Assembly (NCBI RefSeq): GCF_900112315.1
Contig: NZ_FOLL01000004.1
Span: forward strand, 62,001-126,000
Direction: 5' to 3'
From: Parapedobacter composti
GTDB taxonomy: Bacteria; Bacteroidota; Bacteroidia; Sphingobacteriales; Sphingobacteriaceae
Length of the DNA stretch: 64,000 nt
The notes under the pieces are model-generated. The model was not told the DNA's origin. It did not search any database and worked only from the letters and a program-made list of their open reading frames with translations. The position numbers and the translations under genes were made by a program. Shown here one piece after another: positions 1-9,747 of this stretch. How positions within the stretch are numbered: the first letter of the stretch is position 1; each line of letters begins with the position of its first letter.

Positions 1-123
1 CTGGGCGAGAATGACCTCTTCTTCGGCTGTGATTAAGTCTACTTTACCAATCTCGTGCAAGTATTTGTCTAACGACTGTGACTCACGATTGGTAATGGAT
101 TGTGTGATCTTGAGCTGTCTCAT
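1..123 (-). CDS. rpoD: RNA polymerase primary sigma factor, N-terminal fragment
   Basis: The first 41 codons of a gene that runs off the left edge. The start [15 protein letters not shown], followed by [12 protein letters not shown] and AEEEVILAQ, matches the conserved beginning of the short group 1 sigma factor of Bacteroidota (sigma region 1.2). In this phylum the factor reads promoters with a TAnnTTTG -7 box and a TTG near -33 rather than the E. coli boxes. The start codon is the ATG at 121-123, with a perfect TATTTTTG box 37 bases upstream. The identification is strong although only the N-terminus is visible; the DNA-binding regions 2 to 4 lie outside the window. Confidence 0.93.
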   Translation of the reverse strand, partial: MRQLKITQSITNRESQSLDKYLHEIGKVDLITAEEEVILAQ

Positions 124-159
124 TTAATCTGTTAAGTACCTACCTTTCTAAAAAGTTCG

Positions 160-167
160 CAAAAATA
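160..167 (-). promoter_or_regulatory. -7 promoter box for rpoD
   Basis: On the minus strand the bases read TATTTTTG, an exact match to the Bacteroidota -7 consensus TAnnTTTG, 37 bases before the rpoD ATG. No clear TTG is seen at the expected -33 distance. Predicted 5' leader of about 30 bases. Confidence 0.5.
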
Positions 168-311
168 CGGATTTCTTAATCATAATAACTGATTTTTTTG
201 GAAAAAGTTGTCTGATTTAGAGGAAATTATAAGATATTTTTGCACTTTTTAAAGCATCAAAAATTGTTCCAAAAACAGGAGCGTGGCAGTAATGATCAGC
301 CAAATCACCAA

Positions 312-1250
312 TTATGAAGGAAATGTGACAGAAGAAGGGCGATATCCCCGAAGAAAGGACACCACATCCATTCGCTTTTTGCCCTCCAATTGCAGCTCTA
401 AAACCTGAATATAACCGTCTGTACAGGCAAATTTCAGCAAGGTTTTACCGTCTGTGAAGTAAGTGCCCGGCTCATGCTGCACGGCTGTTTTCTCTTTCTT
501 AGCCCTGAATATTTTCAACGTTTTGCCATCGAACGATGTATAAGCCGTAGGATAAGGACTTAGTCCGCGGATGTGGTTATGGATGGTATCCACTGGGCGC
601 TGCCAGTCAATTTGACAGTCTTCTTTGAAAATTTTCGGAGCATGCTTCAGCGCAACGCCTGCCGCCAGTACTTCTTGGGGTACCGGCACGGCAGTGCCCG
701 CGGCGATGGCCCTGACCGTCCTGACCAACAGGTCAGCACCGACAACCATCAGCTTGTCGTGGAGGTCGCCCGCCGTATCGTCAGCCGCAATGGGCACTTT
801 CTCCGAAAATAGGATGCTGCCGGTATCGATTTCGTGGCGGAGCATGAATGTGGTGACGCCGCTCTGGTTTTCCCCATTGATTATGGCGTGGTTGATGGGG
901 GCTGCGCCGCGGTATTGGGGCAGGAGGGAAGCATGGAGATTTACCGTGCCAAGAGGGGGCATATTCCAAACCGATTCGGGCAGCATACGGAAAGCAACAA
1001 CTACCTGTAAATCGGCTTTCAAAGCCGCCAGTTCGGTCAGGAAACCGGGGTTCCGCAGCTTCTCCGGCTGCAATACCGGCAGCCCCCGGGCTAAGGCAAA
1101 CCGCTTCACGGCCGATTGGTGCAGCTTCTGCCCCCTGCCGGCCGGCTTGTCCGGCGCGGTAACGACAGCGACGACGTTTTCTCCTGCCTCAAGCAACGCC
1201 TCCAACGAGGCTACGGCAAACTCCGGTGTACCCATGAATACAATGCGCAT
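312..1250 (-). CDS. fmt: Methionyl-tRNA formyltransferase
   Basis: Transfers a formyl group from 10-formyl-tetrahydrofolate to Met-tRNA(fMet), making the initiator tRNA. The protein of 312 residues starts MRIVFMGTPEFAV, the usual N-terminus of the family. The formyltransferase core follows, with the catalytic stretch NLHASLLPQYRGAAP (Asn and His of the active site) and then HEIDTG, which carries the catalytic Asp. A smaller C-terminal OB-fold tRNA-binding domain completes the usual length. The reading frame stays open 21 codons further upstream, but the family start and the divergent promoter region favour the ATG at 1248-1250. It is divergent from the permease gene at 1329. No def gene is next to it. 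Confidence 0.96.
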   Translation of the reverse strand: MRIVFMGTPEFAVASLEALLEAGENVVAVVTAPDKPAGRGQKLHQSAVKRFALARGLPVLQPEKLRNPGFLTELAALKADLQVVVAFRMLPESVWNMPPLGTVNLHASLLPQYRGAAPINHAIINGENQSGVTTFMLRHEIDTGSILFSEKVPIAADDTAGDLHDKLMVVGADLLVRTVRAIAAGTAVPVPQEVLAAGVALKHAPKIFKEDCQIDWQRPVDTIHNHIRGLSPYPTAYTSFDGKTLKIFRAKKEKTAVQHEPGTYFTDGKTLLKFACTDGYIQVLELQLEGKKRMDVVSFLRGYRPSSVTFPS

Positions 1251-1294
1251 AGAACTGATTACCTCCGATTCTTCGAATTGTGATTTTTTCAAAT

Positions 1295-1302
1295 TACCTT
1301 TG
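1295..1302 (+). promoter_or_regulatory. -7 promoter box upstream of LolC/E-like permease
   Basis: TACCTTTG is an exact TAnnTTTG box 27 bases before the TTG start at 1329, inside the 78-bp gap between the divergent fmt and permease genes. No TTG sits at the ideal upstream distance. Confidence 0.45.
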
Positions 1303-1328
1303 CGAAGGTACAAATTATATCGAGAGGC

Positions 1329-2549
1329 TTGAACTTCCCGTATTTTTTAGCGAAAAGAATTGCTGTAAGCGGCCAGCGGACGTTTTCCAAACTCATTGTG
1401 CGGGTCGCCATCGGTGCTATCGCGCTCGGTGTAGCCGCAATGATGCTTTCCATAGCGGTATTAAAAGGATTCAAAGGGGAAGTGACGGCCAAGCAACGCG
1501 GCTTCTTCGGAGACATCATGCTGAATACATACGACCTCAACACGTCGTTCGAGCAAGCGCCGTTTCGGCTCAGCCCTGCCGATATCCAGGAGCTGAAGTC
1601 TATACCCGGAGTGTCTGACCTGCGGTATTACGCCACCAAGCCGGGTATCATCAACGTTAATGATGAGGTGGAAGGTGTCTTGTTCAAGGGAATCGATGCC
1701 CAGTACGACCAACGCTTCCTTGCCGATGTACTGGTGGCGGGAAGCTCCCTGGATTTTGCGGACAGCATCAAAGCAAACGGGCAGATACTGATTTCTCAAC
1801 ACACGGCAAACAGGCTGCAGTTGCATGTGGGCGATGATTTTATCATGTATTTTGTGCAGGAGCCGGTGCGGAAACGCAAGTTCGAAATTGCGGGAATATA
1901 CCACACGGGTGTGGAAGAGTTGGATAAAACCTATGTGGTGGGCGCATTGCCCTTGATTAGGCGGCTGAACAACTGGGAAGATGATGAGGTAGGGGGATAC
2001 GAGATTTCCATCGCTGATTTTGATGGCCTTTATGAAGTGACTGCCGAGGTGCAAGATAAGTTGCCCATAGAAGTGGATGCGGTGAACGTGCGCGATCAGC
2101 TGCCCGAGATATTTCAGTGGCTCGATCTGCTGGACGTCAACACGGTGATCATCCTGGTGCTGATGATGGTTGTAGCCGTAGTAAACATGGTCTCTGCTTT
2201 GCTCATCACTATTCTGGAACGCACATCCATGATTGGTGTACTGAAAGCCTTAGGATATACGGATGGCGGTATCCGGAAAGTGTTTTTGTACCACGCTGCG
2301 TACCTGGTGGGGTTAGGGTTGCTGCTGGGGAATGTACTGGGCATCGGATTGTATGCTTTCCAGCACAATACGCGCTACTTCAAATTGGATGAGGCATCCT
2401 ACTACGTGTCTTATATCCCCGTCAGCATCACCACCCTCGAAGTGGTATTGCTTAATATGGGCGTAGCCGCTATCGCCCTGGCTGTACTGCTGGTGCCTTC
2501 GTACCTTATTAGCAGGATTAGCCCTGTGAAGGCCATCCAATTCCGGTAA
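1329..2549 (+). CDS. FtsX-like ABC transporter permease (LolC/LolE type)
   Basis: Inner-membrane permease of the MacB/LolE superfamily, 406 residues, the usual family length. The N-terminus MNFPYFLAKRI is followed by a first membrane helix around residues 25-47. A periplasmic domain of about 210 residues comes next, then three helices (about 270-300, 320-345 and 370-395) forming the FtsX domain and ending SPVKAIQFR. The family extracts lipoproteins from the inner membrane for delivery to the outer membrane, usually with a LolD ATPase. No ATPase gene is adjacent, so the partner must lie elsewhere. The start codon is TTG, chosen because the translated N-terminus matches the family; no ATG lies near it. 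Substrate is inferred from family only. Confidence 0.82.
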   Translation: MNFPYFLAKRIAVSGQRTFSKLIVRVAIGAIALGVAAMMLSIAVLKGFKGEVTAKQRGFFGDIMLNTYDLNTSFEQAPFRLSPADIQELKSIPGVSDLRYYATKPGIINVNDEVEGVLFKGIDAQYDQRFLADVLVAGSSLDFADSIKANGQILISQHTANRLQLHVGDDFIMYFVQEPVRKRKFEIAGIYHTGVEELDKTYVVGALPLIRRLNNWEDDEVGGYEISIADFDGLYEVTAEVQDKLPIEVDAVNVRDQLPEIFQWLDLLDVNTVIILVLMMVVAVVNMVSALLITILERTSMIGVLKALGYTDGGIRKVFLYHAAYLVGLGLLLGNVLGIGLYAFQHNTRYFKLDEASYYVSYIPVSITTLEVVLLNMGVAAIALAVLLVPSYLISRISPVKAIQFR

Positions 2550-2585
2550 AATGACGGTTGGCTAGAAAAACGGCTTAATTTTAAC

Positions 2586-2593
2586 TATCTTTG
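2586..2593 (+). promoter_or_regulatory. -7 promoter box upstream of antiporter gene
   Basis: TATCTTTG, an exact TAnnTTTG match, 51 bases before the antiporter ATG. A TTG lies at 2558-2560, but the 25-base spacer is longer than usual. Confidence 0.45.
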
Positions 2594-2643
2594 AAGCAGG
2601 GTTGACGTGGTAAGACGGAGAACGGATGTATTAAATTGAATTT

Positions 2644-4776
2644 ATGGGCAGAGATATTTTCAACCATTTAAACCATGCTTTTGAAACGCCGCTGAGTAAT
2701 CCGGTGCTTATTTTCGCTCTAATCCTGTTCATTATCCTGCTGTCTCCGATACTCCTGCGCTGGATCAAGATACCCGGCATCATCGGGCTTATACTTTCGG
2801 GGGTGATTATCGGACCGCACGGGCTTAACCTGCTGGAAAAAAATTCGGCGGTAGACTTGTTTTCCACCATTGGGTTGCTGTATATCATGTTTATCGCCGG
2901 TTTAGAGCTGGATATGAACGAATTCCGCAAAACGCGCCATAAGAGTGTGCTGTTCGGTTTTTTCACGTTCGCTATCCCGATTGCCATAGGTTATCCCGTA
3001 TGCCGCTATGTCTTGGAATATGATGTGCTTGCCAGCATCATGATTTCCAGCATGTTTGCAACCCACACGCTGGTGGCCTATCCGGTGGTAAACAGCTACG
3101 GTATATCCAAGAACGAGGCGGTGGCCATTACGATAGGGGGAACCATCCTGACGGACACGGCCGTGCTGATCATCCTCGCCGTGATTATCGGTGCTTCGCA
3201 GGGACAGCTTGACCAACAGTTCTGGGTTACCCTGGGTATATCGTTTGCGATATTTCTGTTTATCATGTTTGGCATTATCCCCCGCGTGGCAAAATGGTTC
3301 TTCCAGAAAGTGGAAGCAGAAAAGACCTCTCATTATATTTTTGTACTGTCTGTGGTGTTCCTGGCTGCTTTCCTCGCCGAGCTGGCCGGACTTGAACATA
3401 TCATAGGGGCATTCGTTGCCGGATTGGCGCTGAATAAGCTAATCCCGCATTCTTCGGCGCTGATGAACCGTATCGAGTTTATCGGCAATGCGATATTCAT
3501 TCCGTTTTTCCTGATAAGCGTGGGCATGATTGTCGATGTAAGCGTGCTGGCCAATGGCCCCACCGCGCTGCTGATTGCTTCAACGCTGACCATAGCGGCC
3601 ATTTTCAGCAAGTGGGTAGCCGCTTGGTTCACCCAATTATCTTTCGGTTACTCCGCGGCCCAGCGGAAGGTGATTTTCGGGCTAAGCAGCGCGCATGCAG
3701 CAGCTACCCTTGCAGTGATTATGGTGGGGTACCGGAATAACATTATTGATGAAAACGTGCTGAACGGCACAATTGTGCTTATCCTCGTTACGTGTATCGT
3801 GGCGTCATTGGCCACGGAATCAGCGTCCAAGAAAGTGGTGCTGGCCGGAGACCAGGATGAGATAACCAGCGAACGCAATGTGGCGCGCGAAGAGCAGCTG
3901 ATGCTGCCCATCGCCAACCTGAACAATATGGAGGCGCTGCTGGACTTCGCCACGTTAATAAAGAGCAAACATTCGCCCCATCCCATTACGGTGCTGACCG
4001 TGGTACCCAACAATGAGATGGCCGAACATAATTTGCAGCGCGCGCGAAAAAACCTCGATTCAACAGCCAAGTATGCCTCGGGCAGCGAAATGGAAGTCAG
4101 CGTTACGGCAACCATCGACCATAATATTGCCAATGGCATCAGTCGGGCGGCCCGCGAGGTTGGGGCCGATGGTATCCTGTTGGGGTGGCCCAGCAAGCCC
4201 GGCATCATCGAAAAGATGGTGGGTGAGAAAACGGAGAGTATTCTGAATCAGACAGACACCAGCTTGTTCATGTGCCACGTGGACAAACCATTGGTAACGC
4301 ATGGACGCATTGTGCTTTTCTGTCCGCCGCTGTCTGAGTCGGAGCTCGGGTTTGACTATTGCATGGAAAAGGTATTGCGGCTATCCCAGGAGCTTACTGT
4401 GCCGGTGCAGTGCGTTTGCGATGAGCGCACGGAGCATGCCTTATCCGACTACTTGAAGCGCAACAAAAGCAGCACACGGATGTTGTTTTCACTACATAAT
4501 GAATGGGATGACCTCGGCTCGCTTCGTCAGTACGTAAAAGACAATGATCTCATCGTTTTCCTTTCGGCAAGGCAGGGGGAGGTATCATACCGCCACTCGT
4601 TTGATGGGATTCCCAAAAAGTTGGCTCAGGTATATGCCCAATACAACCGCGTGCTGGTGTTTCCGAAGCGAAGGGCAGGGTATCAACTGGACGAGTATGA
4701 AGATGTTTCCACCGCCCCGATTTTACAACGCATCGGACGGGGCATTGAAAATATTTTTACACGAGATAAGCATTAA
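2644..4776 (+). CDS. CPA2-type Na+(K+)/H+ antiporter with C-terminal UspA-like region
   Basis: A 710-residue membrane exchanger. Residues about 15-395 form 12 to 13 membrane helices of the Na_H_Exchanger fold; the stretch [20 protein letters not shown] and the later [19 protein letters not shown] are typical of the Kef/NapA-like CPA2 branch. Residues about 425-700 are soluble and look like two universal-stress-protein units, a common regulatory tail in Bacteroidota antiporters, here without a TrkA-N domain. It probably exchanges monovalent cations for protons at the inner membrane, so affecting pH and salt tolerance; the ion cannot be told from sequence. The gene ends 5 bases before icd, so the two are likely cotranscribed. 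Confidence 0.87.
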   Translation: MGRDIFNHLNHAFETPLSNPVLIFALILFIILLSPILLRWIKIPGIIGLILSGVIIGPHGLNLLEKNSAVDLFSTIGLLYIMFIAGLELDMNEFRKTRHKSVLFGFFTFAIPIAIGYPVCRYVLEYDVLASIMISSMFATHTLVAYPVVNSYGISKNEAVAITIGGTILTDTAVLIILAVIIGASQGQLDQQFWVTLGISFAIFLFIMFGIIPRVAKWFFQKVEAEKTSHYIFVLSVVFLAAFLAELAGLEHIIGAFVAGLALNKLIPHSSALMNRIEFIGNAIFIPFFLISVGMIVDVSVLANGPTALLIASTLTIAAIFSKWVAAWFTQLSFGYSAAQRKVIFGLSSAHAAATLAVIMVGYRNNIIDENVLNGTIVLILVTCIVASLATESASKKVVLAGDQDEITSERNVAREEQLMLPIANLNNMEALLDFATLIKSKHSPHPITVLTVVPNNEMAEHNLQRARKNLDSTAKYASGSEMEVSVTATIDHNIANGISRAAREVGADGILLGWPSKPGIIEKMVGEKTESILNQTDTSLFMCHVDKPLVTHGRIVLFCPPLSESELGFDYCMEKVLRLSQELTVPVQCVCDERTEHALSDYLKRNKSSTRMLFSLHNEWDDLGSLRQYVKDNDLIVFLSARQGEVSYRHSFDGIPKKLAQVYAQYNRVLVFPKRRAGYQLDEYEDVSTAPILQRIGRGIENIFTRDKH

Positions 4777-4781
4777 TCCGC

Positions 4782-6071
4782 ATGGCAACGACGAAGATTT
4801 CAAAAAAGGACGACGGCACGCTTCATGTGCCCGATGATGTCGACATCCCGTTTATCATCGGAGATGGCATAGGACCGGACATCTGGCATGCTTCGGTGCG
4901 TGTGTTTGATGCAGCCGTTGCGAAGGCTTACGGCGGCCGGCGGAAGATAAACTGGAAGGAGGTGCTGGCCGGAGAGAAGGCTTTCCAGGCCACCGGCGAA
5001 TGGCTTCCCGAAGAAACGCTATCCACCATCGCCGAACATTTGGTTGCGATTAAGGGGCCGCTGACCACGCCAGTGGGCGGAGGGATACGCTCACTGAACG
5101 TGGCGATACGCAAAGCGCTCGATCTGTATGTGTGTCAACGGCCGACAAGGTGGTTCCAAGGTGTGCCATCGCCCGTGAAGCATCCGGAGCGGGTGGATAT
5201 GGTTATCTTCCGGGAAAATACAGAAGACATCTATACCGGAATAGAGTTCGAGGCGCGGTCGGCCGAATGCAGCCGGTTGAAAGCGTTTCTCAAAGACACG
5301 ATGGCCGTGGATTTCGGATTTACCGATGATACAGCCCTCGGTATCAAAACCGTATCGGAAACCGGCTCAAAAAGACTGGTGCGGGCGGCTATCGAACATG
5401 CTATCCGGCTGGGCCTACCGTCTGTAACCCTGGTTCACAAAGGAAACATCATGAAATATACCGAAGGGGCCTTTAAGAACTGGGGGTATGAGGTGGCCGA
5501 AACGGAGTTCGCTGAGCAGACCTATACCTGGGGCCAGTGGGAACGAACCAAGGCGGCTAAAGGTGAGCAGCAGGCCAATGAGGAACAGAGACTGGCAGAG
5601 GCACAAGGTAAGGTAATTGTCAAAGATGTTATTGCGGATAATTTCTTGCAGCAGATATTGCTGAATCCGGCGGATTACGCGGTAATTGCCACGCTGAACC
5701 TGAACGGCGATTATATTTCCGATGCACTGGCCGCCATCGTCGGAGGTATCGGTATTGCTCCGGGTGCCAATATCAATTATGTCACGGGCCACGCCGTATT
5801 CGAAGCCACGCATGGTACCGCCCCGAGGTTTGCCGGCACTGATAGCATGAACCCATCGTCGGTCATCCTCAGCGGGGTAATGCTGTTGGAGTATATTGGC
5901 TGGCCCGAAGCGGCAACCCTGATTGTGGAGGCGCTTCAGGAGACAATTTTGCAAAAAACCGTCACCATCGATTTTTTTAACCAAATGGAAAACGGAAGAC
6001 TGCTGAAAACAAGCGAATTTGCTTCGGCCATCGTGGATAAAATAAAAGCCGGGTTCATCCGTTCGTTATAA
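4782..6071 (+). CDS. icd: NADP-dependent isocitrate dehydrogenase
   Basis: Oxidative decarboxylation of isocitrate to 2-oxoglutarate in the TCA cycle, with NADP as cofactor. The 429-residue protein belongs to the bacterial homodimeric type: [12 protein letters not shown] near residue 25, the substrate loop [18 protein letters not shown], the REN motif in [17 protein letters not shown], then [20 protein letters not shown] and the metal and NADP site region [11 protein letters not shown]. It begins 5 bases after the antiporter stop, suggesting one transcript. The product 2-oxoglutarate is the substrate of the glutamate dehydrogenase encoded at 16422-17753. Confidence 0.96.
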   Translation: MATTKISKKDDGTLHVPDDVDIPFIIGDGIGPDIWHASVRVFDAAVAKAYGGRRKINWKEVLAGEKAFQATGEWLPEETLSTIAEHLVAIKGPLTTPVGGGIRSLNVAIRKALDLYVCQRPTRWFQGVPSPVKHPERVDMVIFRENTEDIYTGIEFEARSAECSRLKAFLKDTMAVDFGFTDDTALGIKTVSETGSKRLVRAAIEHAIRLGLPSVTLVHKGNIMKYTEGAFKNWGYEVAETEFAEQTYTWGQWERTKAAKGEQQANEEQRLAEAQGKVIVKDVIADNFLQQILLNPADYAVIATLNLNGDYISDALAAIVGGIGIAPGANINYVTGHAVFEATHGTAPRFAGTDSMNPSSVILSGVMLLEYIGWPEAATLIVEALQETILQKTVTIDFFNQMENGRLLKTSEFASAIVDKIKAGFIRSL

Positions 6072-6103
6072 CATAAGGACGCAATTTTTTTAATCAATAA
6101 TAC

Positions 6104-7465
6104 ATGGCTAATATACTGCTGGTAGAAGACGATACCACATTTGCCGCAATATTGGAAAACTTCCTCCGGAAAAAGGGGTTTGACATTGTCGTGAAATACA
6201 GCGTGAAGAGTGGGATAGAGGCGCTGAAAAACAATACGTTTCACCTGATTTTGCTCGACTACCGCTTGGGCGACGGCATCGGTTTAGACGTGGTGGATGC
6301 TGTCCGTGCGGAGGGCAAGGCGATACCTTCCATTATCATGACAAGTTTCAATGATGTGCGGACAGCGGTAAAGGCCATCCGTCAGGGGGTGTTCGACTAC
6401 ATCACCAAACCGGTGAACCCCGATGAGCTCCTGATGGTGGTGAACGAAGCGCTGGAAGGGAAGTCGGCCGAAAAGGAACGCCCGGCCTCCAAAGCGCGCT
6501 CAGCCAAACTGGATACACCTGCCGATTTTGTAGAAGGTACCAGTCCGGCCGCCCGTAAACTTCATGAGTACATCGCCTTGGTGGCGCCCACGGATATGTC
6601 TGTGCTGATTCGGGGCGAGAGCGGGACGGGCAAGGAATATGTAGCCCGTTCAATCCACCGGATGAGCATGCGCGCCGACATGCCGTTCGTGTCCATTGAC
6701 TGCGGTACACTTTCCAAAGAACTGGCGTCGAGCGAACTCTTCGGCCACATCAAAGGGTCATTCACAGGAGCATTGAACGATAAGACGGGGCAGTTTGTGG
6801 AAGCTTCCGGAGGCACACTTTTCCTTGACGAAATCGGCAACCTATCATATGACGTGCAGGTGAAACTGTTGCGGGCCCTGCAAGAAAAGGTGATACAACC
6901 CGTTGGGGCCAATAAAACCGTCAGTGTAGATGTGCGGGTAATTGCCGCCACCAATGAAGATCTGCTCGGGACGGGCAAGTTCAGGGAAGACCTTTACCAT
7001 CGCATCAACGAATTTGAGATTATTGTGCCGGCATTGCGCGACCGCCGGTCGGATTTCCAGCAATTTGCCGATTTTTTTATTGCACATGCCAACGAAGAGC
7101 TGGGACGGGATGTGCAAGCGCTTTCTGACGAAGTCAACGAAATATTCCAGGCGTACGATTGGCCGGGTAACCTCCGGGAGCTGAAAAATGTTATCAAGCG
7201 CATGGTACTGCTCTCTCCGGGCAACGTAGCAGAGGTGGCGGCCCTGCCGGAAGAAATGGTCTTTGCTATTAAAAACCAAGGCATAGCGGAGCCGGAGCCT
7301 TCCGCCGGTAATCCCGACCTCCGCCTGCATAGCGAAGCGCACGAACGCAAACTGATCCTTGACGTGCTGCAAAAAGCAAGGTATAACAAAAGCAAGGCGG
7401 CGCAGATGCTCAACATCGATCGCAAAACCTTGTATAATAAGATGGAGAAGTATGGGATTGAATAA
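6104..7465 (+). CDS. NtrC-family response regulator (sigma-54 activator type)
   Basis: A 453-residue transcription regulator with three modules. The receiver (residues 1-118) has the acidic pair ED and the phosphorylation site Asp52 in LLDYRLGDG, plus TKP at 101-103. The AAA+ domain (about 140-370) has Walker A GESGTGKE at 171-178 and LFLDEIG at 239-245. A Fis-type helix-turn-helix follows, ending in NKSKAAQMLNIDRKTLYNKM. The sigma-54 contact loop reads GSFTGA (218-223) instead of GAFTGA, a conservative change seen in some true activators. No histidine kinase is next to it, so it is an orphan; its targets are unknown. It starts 32 bases after icd and may share that transcript. Confidence 0.93.
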   Translation: MANILLVEDDTTFAAILENFLRKKGFDIVVKYSVKSGIEALKNNTFHLILLDYRLGDGIGLDVVDAVRAEGKAIPSIIMTSFNDVRTAVKAIRQGVFDYITKPVNPDELLMVVNEALEGKSAEKERPASKARSAKLDTPADFVEGTSPAARKLHEYIALVAPTDMSVLIRGESGTGKEYVARSIHRMSMRADMPFVSIDCGTLSKELASSELFGHIKGSFTGALNDKTGQFVEASGGTLFLDEIGNLSYDVQVKLLRALQEKVIQPVGANKTVSVDVRVIAATNEDLLGTGKFREDLYHRINEFEIIVPALRDRRSDFQQFADFFIAHANEELGRDVQALSDEVNEIFQAYDWPGNLRELKNVIKRMVLLSPGNVAEVAALPEEMVFAIKNQGIAEPEPSAGNPDLRLHSEAHERKLILDVLQKARYNKSKAAQMLNIDRKTLYNKMEKYGIE

Positions 7466-7538
7466 TCCGGCGGGTGTACGACAGACTTAACCGCAATCCG
7501 ATTTCCGTTGAATTATTTGCAATATATTATCGGAATTA

Positions 7539-7572
7539 TTGAATGAATTTCAATAGATAATTGCTATTTTTG
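7539..7572 (+). promoter_or_regulatory. Promoter for serC-serA
   Basis: TATTTTTG at 7565-7572 is an exact -7 box, with a TTG at 7539-7541 giving a 23-base spacer, at the long end of the usual range. It lies 43 bases before the serC ATG in the 150-bp gap after the response regulator. Confidence 0.5.
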
Positions 7573-7615
7573 CCGCCAATTAAATCGGGATACACCTTAT
7601 TCAACATTAGTAACG

Positions 7616-8683
7616 ATGAAACACAACTTTGGAGCGGGACCATGCATATTGCCCCAGGAAGTTTTTGAGGAAGCCGCCCGCGCGGTGGTGAATTTTAATG
7701 ACACTGGCTTGTCTATCCTCGAAATATCGCACCGGAGCAAGGAGTTTGAAGCGGTGATGGCTGAAACTGAGCGTTTGGTACGTGAGCTGCTTGCCGTACC
7801 GCACGGGCATTCCATCCTTTTCCTGCAAGGAGGGGCCAGCACCCAGTTCGCCATGGTGCCGATGAACCTGTTGCCTCCGGGGGGCAAGGCGGCCTACCTC
7901 GATACCGGCACATGGGCCAGCAAAGCCATCAAGGAAGCCAAAAAAATCGGCGATGTATCCGTAGTGGCTTCTTCATCTGACGCAAACTATACATACATTC
8001 CCAAGGGGTATGAAGTACCCGGCGATGCCGCTTATTTCCACTATACCTCAAACAACACCATCTTCGGAACGGAAGTGTTTGAAACGCCTCAAAGCCCCGT
8101 ACCCGTGGTGTCCGACATGTCGTCGGATATCCTGAGCCGCAGAATCAATGTAGCGGATTTCGGGCTTATCTATGCGGGTGCGCAGAAGAACATGGGGCCC
8201 GCAGGTGTGACGCTGGTTATCGTAAAGGACGAACTGCTCGGCAAAACAGGCCGTACGTTGCCTGCCATATTCGACTACCAGCCGCATATCGCTGCAGGAT
8301 CGATGTACAACACGCCGCCTGTTTTCTCCATATATGTTTCCATGCTCAATCTCCGGTGGCTGAAAGCCAAGGGGGGAGTGGATGTCATTGAACAGGAGAA
8401 CATCATCAAGGCCCGCACGTTATATGACGAAATCGACCGGAACCCCCTGTTCAGGGGAACGGCAGCACCGGAAGACCGCTCGCGGATGAACGTGACGTTC
8501 GTAACCGAAAACAAGGAACACGAGGCGCCATTCCTCGAACTTGCCAAGGAACGCGGATTGGTTGGCCTGAAGGGGCACCGCAGCGTGGGCGGTTTCCGGG
8601 CATCCATTTACAATGCGTTGAGCATTACCGGAGTGAATGCATTGGTAGACGCCATGCAGGAATTTGAAGAGCAAAATAAATAG
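7616..8683 (+). CDS. serC: Phosphoserine aminotransferase
   Basis: PLP enzyme of the phosphorylated serine pathway: 3-phosphohydroxypyruvate plus glutamate gives phosphoserine plus 2-oxoglutarate. The start MKHNFGAGPCILP and the following EISHRSKEF are family hallmarks. The PLP-binding lysine lies in YAGAQKNMGPAG, and the C-terminus carries GLKGHRSVGGFRASIYNA. At 355 residues it has the standard length. It is followed 11 bases later by serA, whose product makes its substrate; both steps are therefore on one transcript, although the phosphatase serB is not in the window. Confidence 0.97.
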   Translation: MKHNFGAGPCILPQEVFEEAARAVVNFNDTGLSILEISHRSKEFEAVMAETERLVRELLAVPHGHSILFLQGGASTQFAMVPMNLLPPGGKAAYLDTGTWASKAIKEAKKIGDVSVVASSSDANYTYIPKGYEVPGDAAYFHYTSNNTIFGTEVFETPQSPVPVVSDMSSDILSRRINVADFGLIYAGAQKNMGPAGVTLVIVKDELLGKTGRTLPAIFDYQPHIAAGSMYNTPPVFSIYVSMLNLRWLKAKGGVDVIEQENIIKARTLYDEIDRNPLFRGTAAPEDRSRMNVTFVTENKEHEAPFLELAKERGLVGLKGHRSVGGFRASIYNALSITGVNALVDAMQEFEEQNK

Positions 8684-8694
8684 ACTTGGGGAAC

Positions 8695-9642
8695 ATGAAA
8701 ATATTAGCAAACGACGGAATCGATCCGCTGGGTAAGCAACTGCTTGAAAATGCAGGGTTTACAGTAGACACCAACCATATACCGCAAAACGAACTGGCGC
8801 TTAAATTACCCGACTACGATGCCATCACGGTGCGCAGTGCAACAAAAGTGCGCAAAGACCTGATAGATGCCTGCCCTAATCTAAAACTCATTGGTAGGGG
8901 AGGTGTCGGGATGGACAATATCGATGTGGAATATGCCCGCTCCAAAGGCATCGCCGTGGTAAACACGCCTGCAGCATCGTCTCTTTCCGTGGCGGAACTG
9001 GTGTTTGCCCACCTGTTGAGTGGCGTACGCTTCCTATACGATGCGCAACGTAAAATGCCCGTGGAGGGGGACACCAACTTCGGCGGTCTGAAAAAGGCTT
9101 ACGCCAAAGGGGTGGAGCTGCGCGGCAAAACACTGGGCGTTATCGGTTTCGGGCGTATCGGCCGCGAAACAGCCAAAGTCGGCCTCGGATTGGGAATGGA
9201 TGTCATCGTGAGCGATCTCTTTGAAGCACCGAAGACGCTTCCATTGACGCTTTCTGGCGGCATCACGGTTGATGTGCCTATCACACAAGTGGAACTTCAG
9301 GAGCTTTTCCAACGGGCGGATTTCATTTCCCTGCATGTACCGTTTACGGAAAAGCCCATTATTGGCGAAGCAGAATTCGGACTACTGAAGCCGGGCGTAG
9401 GTATCGTCAACGCGTCACGAGGCGGCGTGATAGATGAGTCGGCGCTTATCGCCGCGCTGGACAGCGGCAAGGTGGCTTTCGCCGGACTGGACGTTTTTGA
9501 TAACGAGCCTACACCCCGGAAAGACCTGCTCACCCATCCGAAGGTATCCCTGACCCCGCATATCGGGGCCGCAACCGGAGAAGCCCAGGAACGGATAGGT
9601 GAAGAACTGGCTAACCTGATCATTCAACACTTGAAGAAATAG
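8695..9642 (+). CDS. serA: D-3-phosphoglycerate dehydrogenase (short form, no ACT domain)
   Basis: First enzyme of serine synthesis, oxidising 3-phosphoglycerate to 3-phosphohydroxypyruvate with NAD. The 315-residue protein has the D-2-hydroxyacid dehydrogenase fold: NAD site LGVIGFGRIGRETA, the catalytic Arg in NASRGGVIDE, a Glu in the NEPTPR region, and the catalytic His in TPHIGAATGEAQER. It lacks the C-terminal ACT regulatory domain, so serine feedback of the usual type is not expected. The ATG at 8695 is preferred over the in-frame TTG at 8686 because a GGGG ribosome-binding stretch precedes it. Coupled closely to serC. Confidence 0.94.
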   Translation: MKILANDGIDPLGKQLLENAGFTVDTNHIPQNELALKLPDYDAITVRSATKVRKDLIDACPNLKLIGRGGVGMDNIDVEYARSKGIAVVNTPAASSLSVAELVFAHLLSGVRFLYDAQRKMPVEGDTNFGGLKKAYAKGVELRGKTLGVIGFGRIGRETAKVGLGLGMDVIVSDLFEAPKTLPLTLSGGITVDVPITQVELQELFQRADFISLHVPFTEKPIIGEAEFGLLKPGVGIVNASRGGVIDESALIAALDSGKVAFAGLDVFDNEPTPRKDLLTHPKVSLTPHIGAATGEAQERIGEELANLIIQHLKK

Positions 9643-9678
9643 TTTCCACTGTACCAAGGACATGAGGATAAGGTTACT

Positions 9679-9686
9679 TATCTTTG
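9679..9686 (+). promoter_or_regulatory. -7 promoter box for lysC-lysA
   Basis: TATCTTTG, an exact TAnnTTTG box, 61 bases before the lysC ATG. No convincing TTG is present upstream. The predicted leader includes a small hairpin (TGCGGG / CCCGCA, 9702-9723) but no terminator-like T run. Confidence 0.45.
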
Positions 9687-9747
9687 CGCCCTTGGTTCCT
9701 GTTTGCGGGGCGTAGTACCCGCAGATAGTTTATTCAGTATACCATCG

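Noticed and set aside
625-1332. 235-codon open frame on the plus strand
   Set aside because: Antisense to fmt; low-complexity Ala/Ser-rich translation.
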